Positions 1-4,817 are shown, counted from the first letter of the stretch. The stretch: 5,909 nucleotides of DNA from Pseudomonadota bacterium (GCA_023387715.1 JAEWHQ010000387.1:1-5909), one strand, 5' to 3'. A program made the numbers and translations. Notes: generated by a model from the sequence alone, not told the origin.

Positions 1-132
1 AAGAATGGCAAAGGTCATCAGCTGCGCCACATTGGCGGCCAGCAGGCTGCCGCTTGACGCAGCATAAGAAAGCAACATCTGACCCAATGGTCGTGATGGC
101 TTCTTAACCTTGGCTGATTGATTTTGCCCCAA
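1..132 (-). CDS. Putative polysaccharide flippase-type membrane protein, N-terminal fragment
   Basis: The minus-strand frame is open from the window edge to a TAA at 221-219. I start it at TTG (132-130) because an AAGGGA Shine-Dalgarno sequence lies 7 bases upstream (145-140). An ATG at 78-76 is also in frame but has only a weak GGGTCAG in front of it and would remove a third of the visible part. The 44 visible residues begin with a basic, polar stretch containing AKVKKPSR. This is followed by a small-residue and hydrophobic segment, SLLAANVAQLMTFAIL, which looks like the first transmembrane helix of a positive-inside membrane protein. This layout is typical of Wzx/MATE-like oligosaccharide flippases, and the divergent neighbours are polysaccharide genes, so a flippase or other sugar-export membrane protein is the likeliest identity. 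Too little is visible for a firm family call. Reading frame is moderately certain; function is inference from context. Confidence 0.45.
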   Translation of the reverse strand, partial: MGQNQSAKVKKPSRPLGQMLLSYAASSGSLLAANVAQLMTFAIL

Positions 133-139
133 GCTGAAT

Positions 140-145
140 TCCCTT
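140..145 (-). promoter_or_regulatory. Ribosome binding site of the flippase-like gene
   Basis: The minus strand reads AAGGGA with 7 bases to the TTG at 132-130. It is the best Shine-Dalgarno match upstream of this frame and is the reason for choosing TTG over the internal ATG. Confidence 0.5.
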
Positions 146-165
146 AATGGCAGTGGCTTTAATTT

Positions 166-195
166 TTTATATCCTGCTCGCCTCGTGGCAGTGAA
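166..195 (-). promoter_or_regulatory. Candidate promoter of the flippase-like gene
   Basis: On the minus strand a TTCACT (195-190) is followed after 18 bases by TATAAA (171-166). The matches to TTGACA and TATAAT are 4/6 and 5/6. Transcription would start near 159 and leave a short leader containing the AAGGGA ribosome site. A second candidate lies further out, TTGACG (250-245), 16 bases, CATAAG (228-223). Found by eye only; neither is proven. Confidence 0.3.
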
Positions 196-250
196 GCTTT
201 ACTCTTTGTTCTGATCTTGTGGCTTATGATAGTTTTCAATCTATCGTCAA

Positions 251-278
251 TTGGTTCCTTCACGCTTTTCACTATAGC
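251..278 (+). promoter_or_regulatory. Weak candidate promoter of the polysaccharide operon
   Basis: TTGGTT (251-256) and TATAGC (273-278) are separated by 16 bases, each matching the sigma-70 consensus only partly (3/6 and 4/6). Transcription would begin near 285, which fits translation from the GTG at 321 but not from 219. It lies in the divergent gap shared with the flippase-like gene. Low confidence. Confidence 0.2.
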
Positions 279-310
279 GTTTGCAAAATGGAATGGAATA
301 ATGGTCAGGC

Positions 311-314
311 AGGA
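311..314 (+). promoter_or_regulatory. Ribosome binding site favouring the GTG start at 321
   Basis: AGGA stands 6 bases before GTG 321. The more upstream GTG at 219 and ATG at 288 have no purine-rich sequence at a workable distance, so this site decides the start of the deacetylase. Confidence 0.45.
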
Positions 315-320
315 CGACGC

Positions 321-1097
321 GTGACAAGACAGCTTCTTAATTTTAATGACTGGTCTGACCGGGTTTCAGACCGGATGATGCGTTATTTCCCACGCCGCAG
401 ACTGGATGTTCGCTTGGAACAACCGGTTGTGTCTTTTACTTTTGACGATGTGCCGCATTCGGCAGTGCGTAGCGGCGCTACGCTTTTAGAGCGCTATAAT
501 GCGCGCGGCACTTTTTATATTGCCGGTGGCCTGCAAGATAAGATGCAAGGCGAGATGCGGATGTTTTCGCCCGCCGATGTGCAATATCTGGCGCGTGCCG
601 GACATGAAGTGGCGTGCCATAGTTTTTCACACCGAAAAATGAGCAAGCTTTCGCGTGAAATTTTGGAGCGTGATCTGGCGCGCAACAAAGCCTATCTTGA
701 TAGTTTGGCGCCGCAAGAGGGCAGGCTTCGCAATTTTGCCTATCCGTATAATGCCCCAAAATGGCGGGCGCGAAACTTATTGGCTGACCGGTTTAGTTCT
801 TGTCGCGGTGCCGGCAATCAGATTAACCGCGGACGGGTCAATCGTGATTTTTTATATGGTGTGGAAATCGGCGGTGCGGATGCAAAATTCAGCACGCTTT
901 CTTCCTATATTGAAGATGTTGCAAGAAATCCGGGTTGGCTGATTTTCTTCACGCATGATGTGGATGATAATCCAAGCCCCTATGGCTGCACACGGGATTT
1001 GTTTGAAAAGCTGGTGGCATATGCTGCCGAAAAATCCTGCCTCATTCTACCGGTCAGAGATGCGATGGCTTTGTTGCAGGGACAAAACAAAGAATGA
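321..1097 (+). CDS. Polysaccharide deacetylase family protein (NodB homology domain)
   Basis: Predicted to remove N- or O-acyl groups from a surface glycan or its lipid-linked precursor, as carbohydrate esterase family 4 enzymes do with a metal ion. With the GTG start at 321 the protein has 258 residues. Visible NodB motifs are TFDD at about residues 40-43 (catalytic base and metal-ligand aspartates), HSFSH at 100-104 (the metal-binding H-x3-H), AYPY at 140-143 (the R-x-P-Y-like motif 3) and THDV at 211-214 (motif 5 histidine). All key positions are present, so it should be active. No signal peptide is evident, suggesting a cytoplasmic site. The frame is open back to a GTG at 219 (292 residues), but only 321 has a Shine-Dalgarno sequence. 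Its stop overlaps the next start (ATGA), so it is the first gene of a coupled three-gene operon with two glycosyltransferases. The domain call is firm; the substrate is unknown. Confidence 0.85.
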   Translation: MTRQLLNFNDWSDRVSDRMMRYFPRRRLDVRLEQPVVSFTFDDVPHSAVRSGATLLERYNARGTFYIAGGLQDKMQGEMRMFSPADVQYLARAGHEVACHSFSHRKMSKLSREILERDLARNKAYLDSLAPQEGRLRNFAYPYNAPKWRARNLLADRFSSCRGAGNQINRGRVNRDFLYGVEIGGADAKFSTLSSYIEDVARNPGWLIFFTHDVDDNPSPYGCTRDLFEKLVAYAAEKSCLILPVRDAMALLQGQNKE

Positions 1098-2329
1098 AGA
1101 AGGTGCCGCAGACACTTCTTGCGATTAATAATTATTTTTATCGCCGTGGTGGCGCGGAAACTTTATTCTTTGAACATATGCAGCTTTTCAATGATGCTGA
1201 TTGGCGTGCCATTCCTTTTGCCATGCAGCATCCTGAAAATTTGCCCTCTGATTATGCGTCCTATTTCGTGAGCGAAATTGAATATGGCCGCCGTCTCTCT
1301 TTGAGCCAAAAATTATCACAGGCCGCGAAAGTCATCTATTCACGCGAAGCACAGCGTAATATCGAGCGCCTTATCGAAGATGTGCGCCCCGATATTGCGC
1401 ATGCGCATAATGTTTATCATCATCTCTCTCCGGCCATTTTTCCGGTGCTGAAGAAGGCCGGTATCCCGACCGTAATGACAGCGCATGACCTAAAACTTGC
1501 CTGTCCTGCCTATAAAATGCTGAGCCATGATCAGATTTGCGAGCGCTGCAAGGGCGGACGGATTTATAATGTGGTACGACAGCGCTGCATTAAAGATTCC
1601 GTGGCGCTTAGCGGTTTGGTATTCTTAGAAACATTGGTGCATCGAAGCCTTGGGCTTTACCGTGATAATCTGGATCGCATTATTGTTCCAAGCCGGTTTT
1701 ACCGCGAAAAACTGATTGAATGGGGCTGGCCGCAAGACAAGCTGGTTTATATACCGAATTTCGTTGATCTTAATCTGGCGCGTGCGCCTTTAAGGAACAG
1801 CGATTATTTTCTGTATGCCGGAAGATTGTCGGAAGAAAAAGGACTGGTAACACTCATTGAAGCGGTGGCCGCAAGCAAACAAAGATTGCTGATTGCCGGT
1901 TCCGGTCCCTTGGAGCAGCAGCTTAAACAATTAGTCGCAAAGCTTCAGGCGGATGTCGAATTTGTAGGACATTTGCAAGCGGATCATTTACATCGCACAA
2001 TCAACGGCGCAACGGCGCTTGTCTTGCCATCGCAATGGTATGAAAATGCGCCGCTGAGTATTTTGGAAGCTTATATTTTGGGAGTGCCGGTCATCGGCAG
2101 CAGGATTGGCGGCATACCGGAACTCGTGCGTGTTGGGGAAACCGGCCTGTTGGCAGAGCCTGGTAATGTGCAGGATCTGGCCGAGAAAATCGCGATGATG
2201 GCAGGGTTTACCGCGCAAAAACGTGGCGCAATGGCAGTTGAGGGAGCGCAGTGGGTGCGTGAGGTTTTTTCAAGCATACAATATAAAAACGCGATGCTTG
2301 ATCTTTATGCGTCACTTGAAAGCCGCTGA
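1094..2329 (+). CDS. Family 4 glycosyltransferase (GT-B fold) with Cys-rich insert
   Basis: A 411-residue retaining-type glycosyltransferase expected to transfer a sugar from an activated nucleotide donor to a growing surface glycan at the cytoplasmic face of the inner membrane. The N-terminal acceptor domain opens with NNYFYRRGGAE (residues 12-22), carrying the glycine pair typical of GT4 enzymes. AHAHNVYHHL (102-111) and TAHDLKLACP (129-138) follow. The C-terminal donor domain has VPSRF (198-202), YIPNFVD (219-225), YAGRLSEEKG (241-250) and the E-x7-E signature E317 to E325 in YENAPLSILEAY, followed by a G-G-I-P-E loop (339-343). Four cysteines (C137, C149, C152, C165) lie in one short region, a pattern known from a GT4 subgroup and possibly metal-binding or structural. 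The ATG overlaps the deacetylase stop by four bases and its own stop overlaps the next start by one base. Family is firm; sugar and linkage are not predictable. Confidence 0.9.
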   Translation: MKKVPQTLLAINNYFYRRGGAETLFFEHMQLFNDADWRAIPFAMQHPENLPSDYASYFVSEIEYGRRLSLSQKLSQAAKVIYSREAQRNIERLIEDVRPDIAHAHNVYHHLSPAIFPVLKKAGIPTVMTAHDLKLACPAYKMLSHDQICERCKGGRIYNVVRQRCIKDSVALSGLVFLETLVHRSLGLYRDNLDRIIVPSRFYREKLIEWGWPQDKLVYIPNFVDLNLARAPLRNSDYFLYAGRLSEEKGLVTLIEAVAASKQRLLIAGSGPLEQQLKQLVAKLQADVEFVGHLQADHLHRTINGATALVLPSQWYENAPLSILEAYILGVPVIGSRIGGIPELVRVGETGLLAEPGNVQDLAEKIAMMAGFTAQKRGAMAVEGAQWVREVFSSIQYKNAMLDLYASLESR

Positions 2330-3468
2330 TGAGGGCAGACGTGGCGCGTAAACGTATTTTTATGGTTGGTTTGCGGGGCATTCCTGATGTGCAGGGCGGC
2401 GTGGAAAAACATGTCGAAGCTTTAAGCCAGCTATGCACCGATAAAGGCTATGATGTTAGGGTTATCGGGCGGCGGAATTACTTAAAGCAAAAAACACCTT
2501 ATCGCTGGCGCAATGTTTTTGTGGTGCCGCTTTATGCGCCGCGCTCGGAATATCTGGAAGCGATCATCAATAGTTTTGTGGGTGTGTTTTATGCCGCAAA
2601 ACATAAAGCGGATATTTTGCATATTCATGCTATCGGTCCGGCATTAATAGCGCCGTTGGCACGGGCTCTGGGCTTAAAAGTGGTGGTGACGCATCACGGT
2701 TTTGACTATGACCGGCAAAAATGGGGCGCAGTCGCGCGCAAAGTTTTGAAGCTTGGCGAATATATGGGCATGAAATATAGCAATGCCCGCATTGCCGTAT
2801 CGCGCAATATCGCTGCCACGATGCAAAAGCGCTACGGCGTTGAGGCGGCCTATATCCCCAATGGTGTTGCGGTTTTTGAAGGTCGCGCAAATACCGGTTA
2901 TCTGAAGAAATTTCAGCTCACTCCCGACAATTATCTGATTAATGTCGCGCGGATTGTGCCGGAAAAGCGCCAGCTTGATTTAATTAATGCCTATGCGGAT
3001 TTAAACCGGCCGGATATTCCATTGGTGCTGGTTGGCGGTGGTAATGAACATTCTGATTATTACAGGCAAGTGGCTGCGCGTGCCGGTGAAGTGTCCGGTG
3101 TAATCATGACTGGCGCTTTAGCGGGCGAAGAGCTCGCCGCTATTTTTTCCAATGCTGGCATGTTTATTTTGCCGTCCAGTCATGAGGGTATGCCGATCGC
3201 ATTGCTGGAAGCATTGCATTACGACATGCCGGTTCTGGCCAGCGATATTGTGGCTAATAAAGAAATAGGGCTTGAGGATGAGTGCTATTTTCCGCTTGGG
3301 GATATTGTGGCACTGACCCGCGCACTGGAAAGGCAACTCATGGCCGCCAAAACGGCGACAGGCAATGTTGCAGAGCGCACCAAACTACAGCACGATTTCA
3401 GCTGGGATCATATCGCTGATCAGACTTGTGCGATTTATGAAAAAGTTTTGATGGATAGCAAACAATAA
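2329..3468 (+). CDS. Family 4 glycosyltransferase (GT-B fold)
   Basis: A second, distinct GT4 enzyme of 379 residues, unlike the previous one outside the shared fold. The N-terminus has VGLRGIPDVQGGVEKHVE (13-30), the GG-x-E motif of GT4 acceptor domains. DILHIHAIGP (95-104) and VVVTHHGFDYDR (118-129) follow. The donor domain has AVSRNIA (156-162), YIPNGV (175-180), NVARIVPEKR (205-214), LVGGGNE (234-240) and the E-x7-E pair E286 and E294 in SHEGMPIALLEAL. It should add one sugar to the glycan handled by its operon partners. The ATG at 2329 sits inside TGATG with the upstream stop. An alternative GTG at 2341 has GAGGG five bases before it and gives a start MARKRIFMVG, equally compatible with the domain. 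The stop codon touches the terminator hairpin, so it is the last gene of the operon. Family is firm; specificity is unknown. Confidence 0.9.
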   Translation: MRADVARKRIFMVGLRGIPDVQGGVEKHVEALSQLCTDKGYDVRVIGRRNYLKQKTPYRWRNVFVVPLYAPRSEYLEAIINSFVGVFYAAKHKADILHIHAIGPALIAPLARALGLKVVVTHHGFDYDRQKWGAVARKVLKLGEYMGMKYSNARIAVSRNIAATMQKRYGVEAAYIPNGVAVFEGRANTGYLKKFQLTPDNYLINVARIVPEKRQLDLINAYADLNRPDIPLVLVGGGNEHSDYYRQVAARAGEVSGVIMTGALAGEELAAIFSNAGMFILPSSHEGMPIALLEALHYDMPVLASDIVANKEIGLEDECYFPLGDIVALTRALERQLMAAKTATGNVAERTKLQHDFSWDHIADQTCAIYEKVLMDSKQ

Positions 3469-3503
3469 AAAACCACATCAGCGAAGTACATGATGTGGTT
3501 TTT
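3468..3503. terminator. Bidirectional intrinsic terminator between the glycosyltransferase operon and gcrA
   Basis: A perfect 13-bp stem (3468-3480 paired with 3491-3503) encloses a 10-base loop. The core arm reads CCACATCA. The right arm ends in five T on the plus strand and the left arm gives six T on the minus strand, so it can stop transcription from both sides. It begins at the last base of the glycosyltransferase stop codon and lies 22 bases beyond the gcrA stop. The two genes are convergent. Confidence 0.9.
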
Positions 3504-3525
3504 CAATTTGTATTTTTAAGCCAGC

Positions 3526-4101
3526 TTAGCGGGCGCGACGGCGCTCTGAAGATGGCTGATAAGCAAGTTTGGCGTGATAAGCGCAATAAGGGCTGCTTTC
3601 ACCGGATTCATGACCGCAGAAGTGAAACTCTTCCGACAATGGATCGCCAAGCGGCCATTTGCAGGTGCGCTCGGTGAGCTGCAACAAAGTCAGCTTGCGT
3701 GAGATTGGAATAACCACATCGGACGCAGGCTTCATAACCGGTTCGGCAATGGCAGTATCGGCTTCATATTCCATTTGCAGTGCTGCAGCGCCAACTGTCT
3801 TGGTGACGGTCGGGCGCACAGGTGCCTGTGTATGTATATGGGCTGCGGTTGCTGCCGGTGTTACCGGCGGGGCTGCCGGTCTTGGTGGCGCGGAGGCTGT
3901 AACGCTCGGTGCCGGAGCCACTTTCTTGCTGCGCGGGGCAGCGGTGGTGGTTTTTCCGCGACCTGACAGTTTCAACCGATGCACTTTGCCGATGACCGCA
4001 TTGCGGCTCACACCGCCAAGCTGTGCAGCGATCTGGCTTGCGCTGAGGCCTTCACTCCACAGTTTTTTCAGAACTTCGACGCGCTCGTCTGTCCAGCTCA
4101 T
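3526..4101 (-). CDS. gcrA: GcrA cell cycle regulator
   Basis: GcrA binds sigma-70 domain 2 and RNA polymerase and acts at promoters carrying CcrM-methylated GANTC sites, driving replication and division genes in Alphaproteobacteria. The frame extends upstream to a TTG at 4116, but I start at ATG 4101. This gives the canonical beginning MSWTDERVEVLKKLWSEGLS, and a GGAG sits 9 bases before it. The 191-residue product has the N-terminal helix-turn-helix domain (about 1-47) with VSRNAVIGKVHRL at 31-43. An Ala/Pro/Thr-rich linker follows (about 51-105). The conserved C-terminal sigma-interaction domain (about 135-180) has TCKWPLGDP at 146-154, FCG at 161-163 and YCAYH at 172-176. C147, C162, C173 and H176 could coordinate a metal, which is inference. 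The tail is basic. The length is normal for the family apart from the variable linker. It is monocistronic, convergent with the glycosyltransferases and divergent from argD. Confidence 0.96.
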   Translation of the reverse strand: MSWTDERVEVLKKLWSEGLSASQIAAQLGGVSRNAVIGKVHRLKLSGRGKTTTAAPRSKKVAPAPSVTASAPPRPAAPPVTPAATAAHIHTQAPVRPTVTKTVGAAALQMEYEADTAIAEPVMKPASDVVIPISRKLTLLQLTERTCKWPLGDPLSEEFHFCGHESGESSPYCAYHAKLAYQPSSERRRAR

Positions 4102-4110
4102 CGCCATAGG

Positions 4111-4114
4111 CTCC
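4111..4114 (-). promoter_or_regulatory. Ribosome binding site of gcrA
   Basis: GGAG on the minus strand stands 9 bases before ATG 4101. It is only 3 bases from the in-frame ATG at 4107 and overlaps the upstream TTG at 4116, so it selects 4101 as the start. Confidence 0.6.
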
Positions 4115-4151
4115 AATCGTTATTTGTTAGCCGGAATACATCAGCATGCAA

Positions 4152-4165
4152 CAGGATACATCCTG
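4152..4165. repeat. Palindrome in the gcrA leader
   Basis: CAGGAT and ATCCTG form a perfect inverted repeat around a two-base AC centre, 51 bases upstream of the gcrA ATG. It could be an operator half-site pair or a small hairpin (five base pairs with a four-base loop) in the gcrA leader. No regulator is identifiable by eye. Confidence 0.45.
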
Positions 4166-4210
4166 CCTGCATCGCCATTCACTTCCGGGTGACTAGGTCC
4201 GCCTTACGAA

Positions 4211-4240
4211 ATCTAGTTTTACTTAACCTTCAAGTTACAA
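4211..4240 (-). promoter_or_regulatory. Candidate gcrA promoter
   Basis: On the minus strand TTGTAA (4240-4235) and CTAGAT (4216-4211) are 18 bases apart. They match the rhizobial CTTGAC/CTATAT type only partly: the -10 element is 5/6 and the -35 element is 4/6 against TTGACA. The leader would be about 100 bases and contain the palindrome at 4152-4165. A TTAACC on the plus strand (4223-4228), a possible CtrA half-site, lies between the two elements. A perfect TTGACA at 4317-4312 on the same strand is an alternative but has no acceptable -10 at the proper distance. Confidence 0.3.
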
Positions 4241-4360
4241 TACTGAGCTCGACCATGACAAGGCTCTCGCTGCTCAGCTGATTTGCTTTTCAGGGTTTTC
4301 CCCAGATAGGTTGTCAAGTACTATTTTCGCATAGGCATTTAAAAGTGTTCGTTGCATCAC

Positions 4361-4400
4361 GGCCAGACCACTTCGCCTTGAAGGCGCTGCCGGTCTGACC
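4361..4400. repeat. Nested inverted repeat (strong hairpin)
   Basis: The outer arms GGCCAGACC (4361-4369) and GGTCTGACC (4392-4400) pair at 8 of 9 positions. An inner perfect repeat CGCCTT/AAGGCG (4374-4379 and 4381-4386) sits inside. As RNA this gives a two-part stem with a small internal loop. It has no U-tract after it on either strand, so it is not an intrinsic terminator. It may be a small dispersed palindromic element or part of a structured transcript. Confidence 0.6.
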
Positions 4401-4421
4401 ATGACAATATCTGGTCTATAT
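4394..4421 (+). promoter_or_regulatory. Candidate plus-strand promoter for an untranslated RNA
   Basis: TCTGAC (4394-4399) and CTATAT (4416-4421) are 16 bases apart. The -10 element is a 6/6 match to the rhizobial CTATAT form and the -35 element a 4/6 match to CTTGAC. Transcription would start near 4428 and could run to the terminator at 4682-4702, about 275 bases. A second possible promoter is TTGACT (4540-4545), 17 bases, AATATT (4563-4568). Both are visual matches only. Confidence 0.3.
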
Positions 4422-4651
4422 AGCGATTTAGATGCAAATTGCTATCTCTATGACAAGAATATAACTACAACTAAAGCAGAATGTTGCAAAAAAACCTTAT
4501 AATTGCGACGAAAATCAGTACCTTTTAGTGCAAGATTGATTGACTTTTTATATCTGGCACCCAATATTCGTTACCTTATTCTGTGGCTGATGTCCGGTGG
4601 TTAAAGCCAGATATGTAATCTATGGAAAACTTGTGTAATTGATAGCTTGTC

Positions 4652-4656
4652 GAATC
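4652..4656. promoter_or_regulatory. GANTC (CcrM methylation) site in the gcrA-argD gap
   Basis: GAATC here is the only GANTC in intergenic DNA of the window; the other two are at 1595-1599 and 3605-3609, both in genes. GcrA acts at promoters with methylated GANTC sites, so this is a candidate target site 162 bases before argD. The distance to any promoter is not established, and function is inference. Confidence 0.4.
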
Positions 4657-4681
4657 CGATTTTAAAGTCAATTATGCAAAT

Positions 4682-4702
4682 GCCGCCCGAGGGCGGCTTT
4701 TT
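4682..4702 (+). terminator. Intrinsic terminator without an upstream coding gene
   Basis: GCCGCC and GGCGGC (4682-4687 and 4692-4697) form a fully GC stem of at least 6 bp with the loop CGAG, followed directly by TTTTT (4698-4702). It is oriented on the plus strand. The nearest plus-strand gene upstream ends at 3468 and has its own terminator, so an unannotated plus-strand transcript must end here or the hairpin acts as an attenuator in the argD leader. Confidence 0.8.
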
Positions 4703-4749
4703 AGTTTCATCAGCGTGAAAGACGTTGATTTAAACCATGATCCCGGATT

Positions 4750-4760
4750 GCCATAATGGC
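4750..4760. promoter_or_regulatory. Operator-like palindrome upstream of argD
   Basis: GCCAT-A-ATGGC is a perfect 5+1+5 palindrome, with further symmetric matches outside it (CCG at 4743-4745 with CGG at 4765-4767). It lies 18 bases before the -10-like tract TATATTATAA (4778-4787), so a bound protein could affect argD transcription. No regulator can be named from the sequence. Confidence 0.35.
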
Positions 4761-4777
4761 CTTTCGGAATTGGATCG

Positions 4778-4787
4778 TATATTATAA
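4778..4787 (+). promoter_or_regulatory. AT-rich -10-like element of argD
   Basis: TATATTATAA contains overlapping -10-like hexamers (TATATT, TATTAT). It is 30 bases before the argD start. No acceptable -35 hexamer lies 16-18 bases upstream, as expected if an activator is needed; that is inference. It is the only good -10 candidate downstream of the terminator at 4682-4702. Confidence 0.35.
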
Positions 4788-4802
4788 CCGTTAGAGGCTT
4801 AT

Positions 4803-4807
4803 GGAGG
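4803..4807 (+). promoter_or_regulatory. Ribosome binding site of argD
   Basis: GGAGG, 10 bases before ATG 4818. The site lies inside a 6-codon open frame that starts at ATG 4801 and stops at TGA 4819-4821, overlapping the argD start codon. Confidence 0.65.
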
Positions 4808-4817
4808 CCCTACTTAG

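Larger units (their letters stand above)
4428..4702 (+). ncRNA. Putative small RNA or terminated leader upstream of argD
   Basis: The evidence is a strong plus-strand intrinsic terminator with no coding gene ahead of it, promoter-like sequences at suitable distances (starts near 4428 or near 4575), and internal stems that work as RNA. One stem at 4420-4445 contains a G-U pair only on the plus strand, although it would be only partly included with a start at 4428. Another pairs 4549-4558 with 4606-4615. I do not recognise a known RNA family: the hallmarks of tmRNA, RNase P RNA and the common riboswitches were not seen. The 5' end is uncertain. It could be an independent small RNA, or the prematurely terminated leader of argD, whose start lies 115 bases beyond the terminator. 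Confidence 0.4.
4102..4817. other. Long structured intergenic region between gcrA and argD
   Basis: About 700 bases separate the divergent starts of gcrA and argD. No frame in it has a protein-like sequence with a ribosome site. The short open frames reaching in from either side are shadows of gcrA or argD. It is visibly more AT-rich than the genes, for example around 4440-4560. From left to right it holds the gcrA leader and promoter candidates, strong inverted repeats at 4361-4400 and 4420-4445, a long-range 9-bp inverted repeat at 4550-4614, a plus-strand intrinsic terminator at 4682-4702, a palindrome at 4750-4760 and an AT-rich -10-like tract before argD. Together these suggest an untranslated plus-strand transcript as well as regulatory sites. 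Confidence 0.7.

Noticed and set aside
3659..4192. Open plus-strand frame of 177 codons opposite gcrA
   Set aside because: It is the antisense shadow of the high-GC gcrA linker and DNA-binding domain. Its product is a low-complexity Ala/Gly/Val-rich string without a domain or ribosome site, while the minus strand gives an unmistakable GcrA.
3979..4281. Plus-strand frame of 100 codons reaching from gcrA into the gap
   Set aside because: Most of it is antisense to gcrA; the rest lies in the gcrA leader and promoter region. No Shine-Dalgarno sequence or protein-like pattern was seen.
4312..4317. Perfect TTGACA on the minus strand as a gcrA -35 element
   Set aside because: No acceptable -10 hexamer lies 16-19 bases downstream on that strand, so I did not call it a promoter, only noted it as an alternative.
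4361..4400. Nested palindrome as an intrinsic terminator
   Set aside because: Neither side is followed by a run of T, so it does not fit the intrinsic terminator pattern despite the strong stem.
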